The notes under the pieces are model-generated. The model was not told the DNA's origin. It was given only the letters and a program-made list of their open reading frames with translations, and made no database searches. From assembly GCA_018239985.1 (NCBI GenBank), contig JAFEGK010000005.1, forward strand, positions 53,674 to 113,457: a DNA stretch of 59,784 nt, given 5' to 3'. Positions within the stretch are counted from its first letter, which is position 1. Every line of letters begins with the position of its first letter. The stretch is from Verrucomicrobiota bacterium. GTDB taxonomy: Bacteria > Chlamydiota > Chlamydiia > Chlamydiales > Rhabdochlamydiaceae. A program made the translations under genes and the position numbers. Positions 17,701 to 26,293 of the stretch are shown piece by piece.

Positions 17701-18286
17701 TCATGATCCTTTTCCCATAGTTGTCGCATAACCTCGAAAATCCTGCACTTGTTTTTCCATTTTCGAGCACACCCCATAGGGAATCGAGGTGCCAGGCCCC
17801 ATCTTTTGATAGAAAAAGGGTCCACGCGTGTCTTCCCCTCGGGCAATTTTCCCGAATGAGAAAGACTTCACCGTGTAGCCAACGATCTTTGATCAGACGA
17901 TTGATTAGACAGCTTGAGGTGAGGGCAATGTGGCGGCAAAGGCCAGTTTTATGTTCTAGAAATATTTCTAAGGCCATTTCAGGCTCTTTTTCATTCGGAT
18001 GGATAGAATGAATCAATGTCCTGACTTGCTGTTCATTGCACAAGTTGAGATCAAATAATACCTCTCTGACATAAAGAAATACAAGTTCAATAATTTTTTC
18101 CTCTGAAAAAGAGCGGTCCAAATGCTTTGACAAATCGGCAAAAGCCTTGTCCATCAAAGGACTGAATTCTGGATCCACCAAAATAATTTCCCGGGGAGCT
18201 GATCCAGGGTATTGAAATGGCCCATCGGGAATCGATTCCTGGAGAATCGGCATTAGAAAGAAGATGGTTGAGAGGATCAGATTCAT
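17663..18286 (-). CDS. Exported transglutaminase-like protein
   Basis: 207 residues from the ATG at 18284-18286, which overlaps the folD stop as ATGA; the longer frame adds only a non-signal extension. A hydrophobic start (MNLILSTIFFLMPIL) looks like a signal or anchor. The Cys-His-Asp order of the transglutaminase/papain-like fold is visible: KTGLCRHIALTSSCL (Cys), GRHAWTLFLS (His), AWHLDSLWG (Asp). Such proteins act as cysteine proteases or amidases; substrate unknown. Translationally coupled to folD upstream, and overlapping rnr downstream by 38 nt. Confidence 0.65.
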   Translation of the reverse strand: MNLILSTIFFLMPILQESIPDGPFQYPGSAPREIILVDPEFSPLMDKAFADLSKHLDRSFSEEKIIELVFLYVREVLFDLNLCNEQQVRTLIHSIHPNEKEPEMALEIFLEHKTGLCRHIALTSSCLINRLIKDRWLHGEVFLIRENCPRGRHAWTLFLSKDGAWHLDSLWGVLENGKTSAGFSRLCDNYGKRIMNEQKKKWEKTTP

Positions 18287-19128
18287 TGGTTTCTTTGGTA
18301 GCTGAGGAGGGTATTGGAGAGGAGCATGGCTATGGTCATGGGACCTACACCTCCTGGAACGGGTGTGATTGCGGCACATTTAGGGGCCACATTTTCAAAA
18401 TCGACATCGCCGACGATTTTTCCATCGACCCGATTGATCCCCACATCGATCACTACAGCCCCGTTTTTCACCATCGAAGCCTTCACAAAGTGGGGTTTTC
18501 CTATCGCTGCGATCAGTACATCGGCTGAAAGACAAAGGGGCTCGATATTTTGCGAGGCGCTATGGGCAATCGTCACTGTGGCATTGGCCCCTTTCTCTTT
18601 TTGCATGAGGAGCGCTGCCATCGGTTTGCCGACGATATTGCTTCTTCCTAAGATCACCACATGTTTCCCGCTGACGTCGATGCCGCTGTGGCGCAATAAA
18701 ATTGTAATCCCATAGGGTGTGCAGGGGAAAAAGCCCCTTTTTTCTCCCAGTAATAGCCTTCCCATATTAAGCGGATGGAAGCCATCGACATCTTTTTTCG
18801 GATCAATCGCCTCTAAAATCCGATCGACTTTTATGTGGGAGGGGAGGGGAAGCTGTACCAAAATCCCATCGATTTGCGGGTTGCTATTCATCCGCTCGAT
18901 TTCTCCGAGCAAATACTCTTCTGAAATCGTGCTAGGGAGTTCTAAATCGACCGAGAGGATCCCCACCTCATGACATTTTTTCTTCTTCATCCGAATGAAG
19001 GCAATCGAAGCAGGATTGTCACCGACTAGCACAAAAGCAAGAGCCGGTTTGCGTCCTTTAATCTGGGTAATAGCCTCCTTCAAGGAGGTTTCGATATTTT
19101 TTGCAATCGCTTTCCCATCAATAATCAT
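18283..19128 (-). CDS. folD: Methylenetetrahydrofolate dehydrogenase/cyclohydrolase
   Basis: 281 residues, normal length. Converts 5,10-methylene-THF to 10-formyl-THF with NADP. Seen: QLPLPSHIKVDRILEAIDP, KDVDGFHP, FFPCTPYGI (CTP motif), GRSNIVGKPMA (dinucleotide binding) and TPVPGGVGPMTIAML. The catalytic Lys48 is present (FIRMKKKKC), but the partner Tyr four residues before it, highly conserved in the family, is Phe44. Starts as ATGA overlap with the IMPase stop and overlaps the next gene the same way, so it sits in a tightly coupled operon. Confidence 0.95.
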   Translation of the reverse strand: MIIDGKAIAKNIETSLKEAITQIKGRKPALAFVLVGDNPASIAFIRMKKKKCHEVGILSVDLELPSTISEEYLLGEIERMNSNPQIDGILVQLPLPSHIKVDRILEAIDPKKDVDGFHPLNMGRLLLGEKRGFFPCTPYGITILLRHSGIDVSGKHVVILGRSNIVGKPMAALLMQKEKGANATVTIAHSASQNIEPLCLSADVLIAAIGKPHFVKASMVKNGAVVIDVGINRVDGKIVGDVDFENVAPKCAAITPVPGGVGPMTIAMLLSNTLLSYQRNQ

Positions 19129-19910
19129 CGCAAATCCTCCTTCAAGTAGGAGACCATTTTTTCATGCAGATGTCCATTTGTCGCTAAAAGGGGAACATAG
19201 CTGTAGAGAGGATGCTCCGACCCATCATATAGGCTCACTTTTCCACCGGCTTCCTCGATGAGGAGCTTGCCCGCCGCCATATCCCAAGGATGAAGACCCA
19301 CCTCCCAAAACGCGTCAAACCTGCCTGCGGCGATATAGGCCAAATCGAGTGAAGCGACCCCAATTCGACGAATTGGGGCGCCAAGAGATGCCATTTTAGA
19401 AAAGCGGTCGATGCAGTGGAGCGGATTTTGGTCGATATTATAGGGAAAACCGGTTGAAAGCATCGCCCTTTCGAACGTCTTTGTTTTAGTGACAGCGATT
19501 TTTTCCCCATTCAAATAGGCTCCGCCCCCTTTTTCTGCGAGGAAGAGCTCTCCTAGAAGGGGATGATAGACCGCGCCTGCCAGAAGCTCCTTTCCCCTTG
19601 CGGCGGCGATGCTGACAGCAAAAAAGGGGATGTGGTGGGCAAAATTGACCGTCCCATCTAACGGGTCGATGATCCAAATAATCTCTTTTGAAGGGGCGTC
19701 GTTAACATCCTCTTCTTCAGCCAAAAAATGGTGATGGGGAAAATGGCCCCTGATCGTATCGATGATAAGCTTTTGGGATGAAATATCGTATTCGGTGACA
19801 AGGTTCTGCTGACCTGCCTTCGTAGATACCTTATAGGTCGTGCCAAACCCCTCTTCTAAGAGAGCTCCCGCCTCCAGTGCCGCCTCTTTTGCAACATCGA
19901 TCAGATTCAT
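19125..19910 (-). CDS. Inositol-monophosphatase-family phosphatase (SuhB-like)
   Basis: 261 residues. Mg2+-dependent phosphatase of the IMPase family: FLAEEED (Glu65-67), IDPLDGTVNF (82-91), and the C-terminal VGLHPWDMAAGKLLIEEAGG motif are all intact, so it should be active on inositol phosphate, 3'-phosphoadenosine phosphate or a similar sugar phosphate; substrate cannot be chosen from sequence. It overlaps folD by 4 nt and shares a base with the MreD-like gene upstream. Confidence 0.92.
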   Translation of the reverse strand: MNLIDVAKEAALEAGALLEEGFGTTYKVSTKAGQQNLVTEYDISSQKLIIDTIRGHFPHHHFLAEEEDVNDAPSKEIIWIIDPLDGTVNFAHHIPFFAVSIAAARGKELLAGAVYHPLLGELFLAEKGGGAYLNGEKIAVTKTKTFERAMLSTGFPYNIDQNPLHCIDRFSKMASLGAPIRRIGVASLDLAYIAAGRFDAFWEVGLHPWDMAAGKLLIEEAGGKVSLYDGSEHPLYSYVPLLATNGHLHEKMVSYLKEDLR

Positions 19911-20389
19911 CAGTTCCTTTTTAAGGTCAAGTATACCATTCTAGGACATGTAAACCAAACAAAACCATACAGCCCATCGACAAGGGGCATGATCAGCAGG
20001 GTAGAGAGCAGAAGCTGCAGATTAAAAGTAACCAGATGGCGTAGTAGGACGAATTGAAGAGTTGAGAAAACCGCGGAGATAGCTGCAGTGTAGAGGGGAA
20101 TCGAGAAGAGATTATCCTCATAAAAATACCTTTTTAATTGGAAAGTGAGCGCCGTTGTTCCCACGCTACAGAGAGCAAAGACCCCAAAGCGGATATCGAC
20201 CGTAAATAGGTCGACCAGCAGCCCACAAAGCGCCCCTATCCACAGGCTCGGCAAAAAAGGTTTGCGGAGAAAAACAATGGCCAAAAAGGGGCTAAAAGTG
20301 ATCAGTCGGGTCGAGGGAAACACGCTGGCCCCAAAAACGAGCGCCAAAAGGGCAAGGAAGAAAAAAAAGAGAAGAGGGGGCTTCCTCAT
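19910..20389 (-). CDS. Polytopic membrane protein, MreD-like
   Basis: 159 residues with about five membrane segments (LLFFFFLALLALVFGASVF; LWIGALCGLLVDLF; FALCSVGTTALTF; ISAVFSTLQFVLL; LLSTLLIMPLVDGLYGF). The motif GALCGLLVDLF and the size fit MreD, the membrane partner of MreB/MreC in cell-shape control; chlamydiae divide with MreB. No mreB or mreC is next to it, so this is only a likely assignment. Overlaps galE upstream by 4 nt. Confidence 0.5.
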   Translation of the reverse strand: MRKPPLLFFFFLALLALVFGASVFPSTRLITFSPFLAIVFLRKPFLPSLWIGALCGLLVDLFTVDIRFGVFALCSVGTTALTFQLKRYFYEDNLFSIPLYTAAISAVFSTLQFVLLRHLVTFNLQLLLSTLLIMPLVDGLYGFVWFTCPRMVYLTLKRN

Positions 20390-21351
20390 ACTGTTACCGA
20401 GTTCTCATGCCATTTCCAAGCAGTCTTGACCATGGTGGTCAAATCTGAATATTTCGGAGTCCAGTTTAACTCTCTTTGAGCTTTCCTTGCATCAGCAATC
20501 AAACTTGGGACTTCATCGATTTTCTGATTTGCTATTATGTAATCAACTGGAAGTCCAGAGATTTTCTCCACTTCGGCAATCACCTCTAGAACCGAATAGC
20601 CTATGTTGCTTCCTAAATTCATGGCAATTGGCCCCTGATTTCTGTTCAGCCAGTCAAGTGCTTCTACATGCGCCTCAGCTAAATCGGATACATGGACATA
20701 ATCGCGAACTGCGGTTCCATCTCTGGTTGGATGCTGGTTATTGTAGACGACAAGAGGCAGCCCCTCTTGAGCCGCCGAAATCGCTCGGGGGATGAGATGG
20801 GTTTCTGGGGTATGTGCCTCCCCAATTTGTCCATCGGGATCGGAGCCAGCAGCGTTGAAATAGCGGAAAATGACCGCATTCAAGTCACACTCACCAATGA
20901 GCTGTTCAGTGATCCACTTGGTCCTACCGTATGGATTGAGCGGATTTTTGGGATGATCTTCACAGATGGGCGCTCCAATTGAGGGGCCGTAGACCGCTGC
21001 GCTGCTCGAGTAGATAAGTTGCGAGACTCCATGCTTAGCCATCGTCCGAAATAACGACAAACTGCCGAGCACATTATTCTCATAGTGTTTGTCAGGGTTG
21101 AGGATCGACTCGCGCAAATCGACAAGGCCGGCCAAATGAATAACGGCCTTAGGTTTGTACACTGAAAAAACGTACTCGAGATCGTCCCCATTCTGCAGAT
21201 CTCCTTGAACAAGAGGGCCCCATCGAACTGCCCATAGATGTCCACTACTTAAATTGTCGAAAGTAATCGGTTCGAAGCCTGCTGACTTTAGCGCCTTACA
21301 GACATGACTGCCGATATACCCTGCGCCACCTGTGACCAATATTCTATTCAT
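20386..21351 (-). CDS. galE: UDP-glucose 4-epimerase
   Basis: 321 residues from the ATG at 21349-21351; the longer frame is an artefact that reads through the sugar-transferase end. NAD-binding GGAGYIGSH at 8-16, the catalytic SSSAAVYG (Ser) and YGRTK (Tyr-xxx-Lys), and FRYFNAAGSDPDGQIGE are all present. It interconverts UDP-glucose and UDP-galactose (or the N-acetyl forms). Its start overlaps the sugar-transferase stop (TGATG), so the two are coupled and probably serve the same glycan. Confidence 0.95.
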   Translation of the reverse strand: MNRILVTGGAGYIGSHVCKALKSAGFEPITFDNLSSGHLWAVRWGPLVQGDLQNGDDLEYVFSVYKPKAVIHLAGLVDLRESILNPDKHYENNVLGSLSLFRTMAKHGVSQLIYSSSAAVYGPSIGAPICEDHPKNPLNPYGRTKWITEQLIGECDLNAVIFRYFNAAGSDPDGQIGEAHTPETHLIPRAISAAQEGLPLVVYNNQHPTRDGTAVRDYVHVSDLAEAHVEALDWLNRNQGPIAMNLGSNIGYSVLEVIAEVEKISGLPVDYIIANQKIDEVPSLIADARKAQRELNWTPKYSDLTTMVKTAWKWHENSVTV

Positions 21352-21980
21352 CAATAGGCTCCTTTGGGAAAAATGACCGCTGGAATTGTCTTGAGGATGA
21401 TTTTTAGATCTAGCCAAAACGATCGAGTCTCGACATACCGCTCTTCCAACGCTGCCCTCTCATCAAAAGAGAGGAGATTGCGGCCTTGAGTTTGCCAAAT
21501 ACAGGTGATGCCCGGTTTTACAGAGAGGATTTTCTCCGTACGCTCCCGATACCGCTCTCGAATTTCCTCTATTGCACGCTGCGGGAATCTGACTTCAATA
21601 GGACGGGGGCCGACAACGCTGAGATCTCCTTTGAGCACATTCCAAAACTGGGGCAATTCATCGAGCGAGCTCTTCCGCAAAAACCCTCCCACCAGAGTCA
21701 AGCGGGGATCTTTTTTGAGTTTATGAAATGTCTCCCATTCAGTACGCAAGGGTGGATTCGCTTTCAAAATGGCATCTAAATGTGCATCGGCATTTAGAAC
21801 CATCGTTCGAAATTTCCAGCACTTGATTAGCTTGCCCCCTTTTCCCATCCGCAAGCTCTTATAGACAGGAGGCCCCTTCGAAGTTAATTGGACTAAGAGA
21901 AGGAGAAAAAGAAAAATGGGAGAGCCAAAAAAAAGGACGCAGCTACTAAAGATGATGTCGAAAACTCTTTTCCCTGACAT
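21351..21980 (-). CDS. Polyprenyl-phosphate sugar-1-phosphate transferase
   Basis: 209 residues, the short monotopic type (PglC/WcaJ C-terminal domain). One N-terminal hydrophobic helix (IIFSSCVLFFGSPIFLFLLLL), then KFRTM, LRKSSLDELPQFWNVLKGDL with the catalytic Asp-Glu pair, SVVGPRP and KPGITCIWQTQGRN. Such enzymes load the first sugar phosphate on undecaprenyl phosphate for capsule, O-antigen or protein glycan. It is the first gene of the long minus-strand operon and is divergent from the first MOMP-like gene. Together with galE and ugd it suggests surface glycan synthesis. Confidence 0.92.
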   Translation of the reverse strand: MSGKRVFDIIFSSCVLFFGSPIFLFLLLLVQLTSKGPPVYKSLRMGKGGKLIKCWKFRTMVLNADAHLDAILKANPPLRTEWETFHKLKKDPRLTLVGGFLRKSSLDELPQFWNVLKGDLSVVGPRPIEVRFPQRAIEEIRERYRERTEKILSVKPGITCIWQTQGRNLLSFDERAALEERYVETRSFWLDLKIILKTIPAVIFPKGAY

Positions 21981-22073
21981 GATTTCTCACAGTAAGAAAA
22001 CGGGGATTTTAATTCAAACTGTTGGTTTTTTTTCAGCAAAACCGTTAGACTAATCTCTTTTAAAGGAATCTCT

Positions 22074-23108
22074 ATGAAAACAGCTCTCACAGCACTCACA
22101 ACCCTAATCGCCATTCATTCAACAGTTATCGAGGCAGAAGATTTCTGCATGCCAGAATATAGGCCTGGAGAGTCATTGTGTGATGATGCCTGCACGATCT
22201 ATTCTCAATATGCTGGAGTACAACTCAATTGCGGCTGGAATCTGACTGCATGGGGCGAATTTTTATATTGGCGTCCAATACCCAATACAGTCATCCAGGC
22301 CATCACCTTTGAAGGAAATCCTCCGGGAAGCCTGCAGTTAGAAATCCCCAATAACTATGGATATCGACCCGCTTTTCGTGTTGGCTTAGGAATGATTGCA
22401 CCTTGTTTTGATCATTGGATCTTCAACATCGATTACACTTGGATTCATCAACACTTTAAAAAGACCGATTCTAGAGAAGCTCCAATCACATTAGCATCCA
22501 CATTAGGATTTTTCCCAATACCACAATATAGCTCTATTGAGACTAAAACAGATTTTAATTACGACATCGTCGGATTAAATGTCCAAAGACCCAATTATCT
22601 TGGACAGCGGGTAATCCTTAGCCCTTTTCTTGGGTTAAAATGGCTAAAAAGAAGTAACAAACTTACCCAAAATCTTTTAATCGCTGGGACCAATCTAGTA
22701 GACCACCAGCATGTCACTCTCAGTTATACTTCCATTGGACTTGGCGCAGGGTTTGATGGCTCTTGGCTGCTCTGTTGGAATTTGAGACTGATTGGGAAAG
22801 CCGATGTTGCCATCCTCTATGCCTATCAACGGAGTTTGAATCAATTGAACACTTCAGAAGTGCAGACAGGAGTCGCCCCCTATCCCTTGAGAGTCAAACA
22901 ACATGATCGACACCTCGATATTTTTGGAAAAGGTGGGATGGGAGTTGGTTGGGGATCCTATTTCTGCTGCCAGCGCTTCTATGTCGATTTATCTGCATCG
23001 TTTGATTACATGGTCGATGTAGTCAAAATGGGTACTTCTTCTGGAATGTGGTCCAATGGGACAACTCAATTTGTTGGCTTGACTATTCGTGGGCAATTTG
23101 ACTTTTAA
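22074..23108 (+). CDS. MOMP-like outer-membrane barrel, type A (cassette 1)
   Basis: 344 residues; AAAGGA precedes ATG. Signal peptide (MKTALTALTTLIAIHSTVIEAE), then a Cys-containing N-terminus (CMPEYRPGE, YSQYAGVQLNCGW), the barrel entry WGEFLYWRP shared by all six relatives, alternating strands, and a C-terminal Phe (RGQFDF) as needed for BAM-dependent insertion. It looks like the MOMP-like porin families of environmental chlamydiae; cysteines may crosslink in the spore-like form. Closest relative in the window is 46469-47500. First gene of a three-gene unit. Confidence 0.85.
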   Translation: MKTALTALTTLIAIHSTVIEAEDFCMPEYRPGESLCDDACTIYSQYAGVQLNCGWNLTAWGEFLYWRPIPNTVIQAITFEGNPPGSLQLEIPNNYGYRPAFRVGLGMIAPCFDHWIFNIDYTWIHQHFKKTDSREAPITLASTLGFFPIPQYSSIETKTDFNYDIVGLNVQRPNYLGQRVILSPFLGLKWLKRSNKLTQNLLIAGTNLVDHQHVTLSYTSIGLGAGFDGSWLLCWNLRLIGKADVAILYAYQRSLNQLNTSEVQTGVAPYPLRVKQHDRHLDIFGKGGMGVGWGSYFCCQRFYVDLSASFDYMVDVVKMGTSSGMWSNGTTQFVGLTIRGQFDF

Positions 23109-23109
23109 A

Positions 23110-24222
23110 ATGGATAAGAAAATGATTAAGAAAACTATTGGAATCACCCTTGCAAGTTTAGGAATTTTCCATCTTCAGCCCCTTAGTTCAACCGAATGTT
23201 GTGACGATTTTCCTTGCTGTGAATCGCCGATTATCACAGGTCTGCCCCTGGATGGCAACTGCATTAATCCAGGCTATGCCTATCCGGGCTCTTATCAACC
23301 TTGCAATAGCTGGGATTTCTACGTTAAGGGGGAATTTCTTTACTGGAGTCTCCTTCAGTTAACGCTCCAACCCTCAGCTCAAAAACTTAGCTTTGATGGC
23401 CAAACGATTGATACCTATAATCAAGGGGGGCCCTACACCCCAGGGTTTAGAGTCTCATTCGGTTTGGATTTAGATTCTGTTCTTCTCGACCTCACATACA
23501 CCCGTGTACACTCGAAGAAAACGGCCCGCTTCCAAGCAGGGGCAAACGACGGATTTCGGATCACTTTTGCCGCACCTAGTATTGTAGGCGTGCCGATTCT
23601 TTTCTCCCGATTGGAATCTGTTTCCCATATCGACCTGGATGTGGCAGTCCTCTCTTTGCAAAAGCCGGTCTATTTTGGAAAAAAAATCATCCTTAGTCTC
23701 AATTACGGTTTAGCGGGGTTCTGGCAAGGACAAAAATGGAATTTTACCGGTACCGCTCTCCCAGTTCAAGCAGATGTTTTCTTCACCGACAATGGGACCG
23801 TTTTGGCTAACCATAAAGCCTGGTCCGTGGGACCAAATTTACAAGTCCATTGCGCGGCTCTTTTTCCTTGGGGTTTTCAGGCATTTGCGTCCACTGGGTT
23901 ATCGATTCTATATGGCTCTCTGTATAAATCGGAGCAAACCACCTCATTTCCCAACGTCCCGGCAACCATAGATAATACGACGGTGAAAACCAAAGGGCAT
24001 GTGACCCATATGCAAGCGTTTCATGGCGGAGAAATTGGACTTTCATGGGGCAGATACATGTGGTGCGATAAATACCACCTCGATATATCGGCTGCTTACA
24101 CCTTTTTTTATATACATAACTTTGTTGGAGGAATCGTTCTTTCTCCTTTTGCAACAGATTTTTTAACACTCGATTCCATCAACATACATGGGCTGGCAGT
24201 TGGCGGCCGTTTAGATTTTTAA
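23110..24222 (+). CDS. MOMP-like outer-membrane barrel, type B (cassette 1)
   Basis: 370 residues from ATG 23110, one nt after the type A stop; ATG 23122 is equally possible and gives a cleaner signal peptide (MIKKTIGITLASLGIF). The N-terminus has many cysteines (ECCDDFPCCES, then GNCINPGYAYPG), followed by NSWDFYVKGEFLYWS and a barrel ending in GGRLDF. Its counterpart is 45331-46452. Outer-membrane porin or structural role by family; function not tested here. Confidence 0.85.
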   Translation: MDKKMIKKTIGITLASLGIFHLQPLSSTECCDDFPCCESPIITGLPLDGNCINPGYAYPGSYQPCNSWDFYVKGEFLYWSLLQLTLQPSAQKLSFDGQTIDTYNQGGPYTPGFRVSFGLDLDSVLLDLTYTRVHSKKTARFQAGANDGFRITFAAPSIVGVPILFSRLESVSHIDLDVAVLSLQKPVYFGKKIILSLNYGLAGFWQGQKWNFTGTALPVQADVFFTDNGTVLANHKAWSVGPNLQVHCAALFPWGFQAFASTGLSILYGSLYKSEQTTSFPNVPATIDNTTVKTKGHVTHMQAFHGGEIGLSWGRYMWCDKYHLDISAAYTFFYIHNFVGGIVLSPFATDFLTLDSINIHGLAVGGRLDF

Positions 24223-24238
24223 AAATAGAGGCACGAAA

Positions 24239-25342
24239 ATGTTAAGACAATCCCTACTCATCCTAGCAGCTCATTTCACGATTTTAGGTTATTGTGATGA
24301 AGAGAATTGTTCTCAGCAAGAGTGCTGCCTCTTGCCTCCAAATCCGGTCGAATCTTGTCAGCTGCCTGTCGGTTATTTTCATCCTGGACAATACACCCTA
24401 AATAATGCCTGTTTAAACTATTCGGTTTATGGCCAGTTCATCCTTTGGGAAGTCAACTTTGACCAAACCAAAATTGCCAATAGAGCAAGTGGTCCGGCAT
24501 TGAATATTAATGGGGCACCGACAGGGACGGAAAATCTCTTTGAATTTCTAGCCCATAATTCGGGGTATAAGCCTGGGTTCATCGTTGGCGTCGGATTAGG
24601 TTTTCCTTCGTACGATCATTGGCAATTTACTGCTGAGTACACACGGATACATTCAACAACAACAAACCGTTTCAACGCTCGCCCAGATGGGGTTCTTACC
24701 ACCCCCGTTTTTCTCCAATTAGCCTTTTTGCCCACCTCATCAGTCAGGTCGGTACAAACATTTAATCTTGATTTTCTTAGCGCGACACTTGGAAGAGAGT
24801 TTTATATTAGTCAGAGATTCATCATTAGGCCATTTGTTGGACTAAAGGGGTGGTGGGCAACCCAAAAGCAGAAGTTGCTTTATACGATCACCAACCCTTT
24901 CTTTCCACCTGATGCCCCAGAACTTCAACTCACAAGCAGCAAAGTATGGGGAATAGGCCCCTATTTTGGCACTCGAATCGATGCCCTCCTTTGGTGCGGT
25001 TTTTCTGTCGTTGGCAGAGCAGGAATTTTGCCCCTTTATACTAGAACCAGCCACTATCACGCCATCAACAATTTCTCTATCACACTCACCCCAACATTTT
25101 TCCCCTTCCTCGTCAACGAGGAAAGAATCCATGGGAAATTCTTCAATCTCCAAATGATTTATGAAGCCAGCGTTGGACTGCAGTACGGCACCTATTTCTG
25201 CGACTGCGGATATCACATCGATGTAATGGTCGGCTGGGATTTCATGACCAATTGGGAAAATGCCTTCGTAGCGGCCTCAGGTACTGCCTTACGAGAGTTC
25301 TACTATCAAGGCTTCTCTGCCAAAGTGAAATTTGATTTCTAG
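24239..25342 (+). CDS. MOMP-like outer-membrane barrel, type C (cassette 1)
   Basis: 367 residues. Signal peptide, then CCLLPPNPVESCQLPVGYFHPGQ, the barrel entry VYGQFILWE, and C-terminal VKFDF. Counterpart is 44217-45308, which has the same CCPMLPPDPIESC motif. RBS GAGG before ATG; 16 nt after the type B stop. It ends one base before the convergent ispA with no terminator visible between them. Confidence 0.85.
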   Translation: MLRQSLLILAAHFTILGYCDEENCSQQECCLLPPNPVESCQLPVGYFHPGQYTLNNACLNYSVYGQFILWEVNFDQTKIANRASGPALNINGAPTGTENLFEFLAHNSGYKPGFIVGVGLGFPSYDHWQFTAEYTRIHSTTTNRFNARPDGVLTTPVFLQLAFLPTSSVRSVQTFNLDFLSATLGREFYISQRFIIRPFVGLKGWWATQKQKLLYTITNPFFPPDAPELQLTSSKVWGIGPYFGTRIDALLWCGFSVVGRAGILPLYTRTSHYHAINNFSITLTPTFFPFLVNEERIHGKFFNLQMIYEASVGLQYGTYFCDCGYHIDVMVGWDFMTNWENAFVAASGTALREFYYQGFSAKVKFDF

Positions 25343-26293
25343 TCACACCGACCTAAAAATCATTTCTTGGGCCAGTTGTGCTAATTTGGGAGCCCCATTA
25401 GGCAGGGTCTGGATCGACTGCATCGCCTGGTTGAAAAGCTTTTCGGCTAGTTCCTCTGCTTCGTTGAGCCCAATCACCTCGACGAGGCCGTCATTATCCA
25501 AAATGTCGTCGACGATTTGGTAGGCTAGGCCAAGGTGTTGGCCGATGGTCTGGAAGGGGGTAAGGTCGTCGATGTTGGCGATGATCCCTCCAAATTCGCA
25601 GGCAGCTGTGATTAGCGCGCCGGTCTTTTTGGCATGCATCTGCTGAAAATCATCCGTTTTGCCTTCAGAGGCAATTGCGCAATACCTGTGCGCAGCAAAA
25701 TCGCACTTTTGAGCCATTTTGCCACCCTTCCCCCGAGTCCTACTCTCCTCGAGTATGTACTCGGGGGCAGGGCTTTGGCCGCTTTGCTGCTGGCAAGCTG
25801 ACTCAAAATCATCGATTTTTCTGGGCATCGGGTGCTTTGCAGTTGCCTCTGCGATATCGAGAATTTGGCCGCCGATCATCCCTTGGCTACCTGCTCGATG
25901 GGCGAGAGTGGCGATGAGGCGGGTTTTTTGGGTGTCGGTGAGGTTGGGGGCTGTAGCGAGCACTTCAAAGGCATAGGTGAGTAGGAAATCGCCAGTCAGC
26001 ACGGCGTGGCTTTCGTGATAGGCCTTATGGAGGGAGGGTTTGCCGCGCCGAAAATCGTCGTCGTCCATGCAGGGCAGATCGTCGTGAATGAGGGAATAGG
26101 TGTGGATCATTTCGAGGGTGCAGGCTGGGCGAAGGGCATGCTCAATCGGTTGATCAAATGTTTGAACGATTGCCAGGGTCAGAAGGGGACGGAGCCTTTT
26201 GCCTCCTTCAAGGCTATAGTGGGCAGCTTCGAAAAGGAGCTCTCCATTTAGAGGAAGCAATTCAAGCAGTGTCCGATTAATGTGCTCTTTCAT
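25343..26293 (-). CDS. ispA: Farnesyl/geranylgeranyl diphosphate synthase with in-frame insertion
   Basis: 316 residues from the ATG at 26291-26293 (the longer frame starts with TTG). Both Asp-rich motifs are intact: HDDLPCMDDDDFRRG and YQIVDDILD; FGGIIANID and KKTGALI are normal. Between GGQILDI and ASEGKTDDF there are about 60 extra residues absent from ordinary family members (E. coli reads ALDLDAEGK without a break). The inserted DNA is a large imperfect palindrome (see 25688-25829). The enzyme should make polyprenyl precursors for undecaprenyl phosphate and quinones. Last gene of the rpmG-lolE-lolD-ugd-ispA unit; its start overlaps ugd by 17 nt. Confidence 0.92.
   Translation of the reverse strand: MKEHINRTLLELLPLNGELLFEAAHYSLEGGKRLRPLLTLAIVQTFDQPIEHALRPACTLEMIHTYSLIHDDLPCMDDDDFRRGKPSLHKAYHESHAVLTGDFLLTYAFEVLATAPNLTDTQKTRLIATLAHRAGSQGMIGGQILDIAEATAKHPMPRKIDDFESACQQQSGQSPAPEYILEESRTRGKGGKMAQKCDFAAHRYCAIASEGKTDDFQQMHAKKTGALITAACEFGGIIANIDDLTPFQTIGQHLGLAYQIVDDILDNDGLVEVIGLNEAEELAEKLFNQAMQSIQTLPNGAPKLAQLAQEMIFRSV
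25688..25829. repeat. Palindromic element inserted in frame within ispA
   Basis: Core: cccccgagt (25730-25738) and actcggggg (25759-25767), a perfect 9-bp inverted repeat. Outer arms: 25697-25724 (aaaatcgc-ttttgagcca-ttgcca) and 25791-25820 read on the other strand (aaaatcgatgattttgag, then cagcttgcca) match at most positions, continued by gcgcagcaaaatcg against gcccagaaaaatcg. An 18-nt direct repeat with three mismatches lies at 25643-25660 and 25802-25819, 159 nt (53 codons) apart. The whole stays open in the ispA frame. This is the behaviour of Rickettsia palindromic elements; this family is not known to me. Confidence 0.7.
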
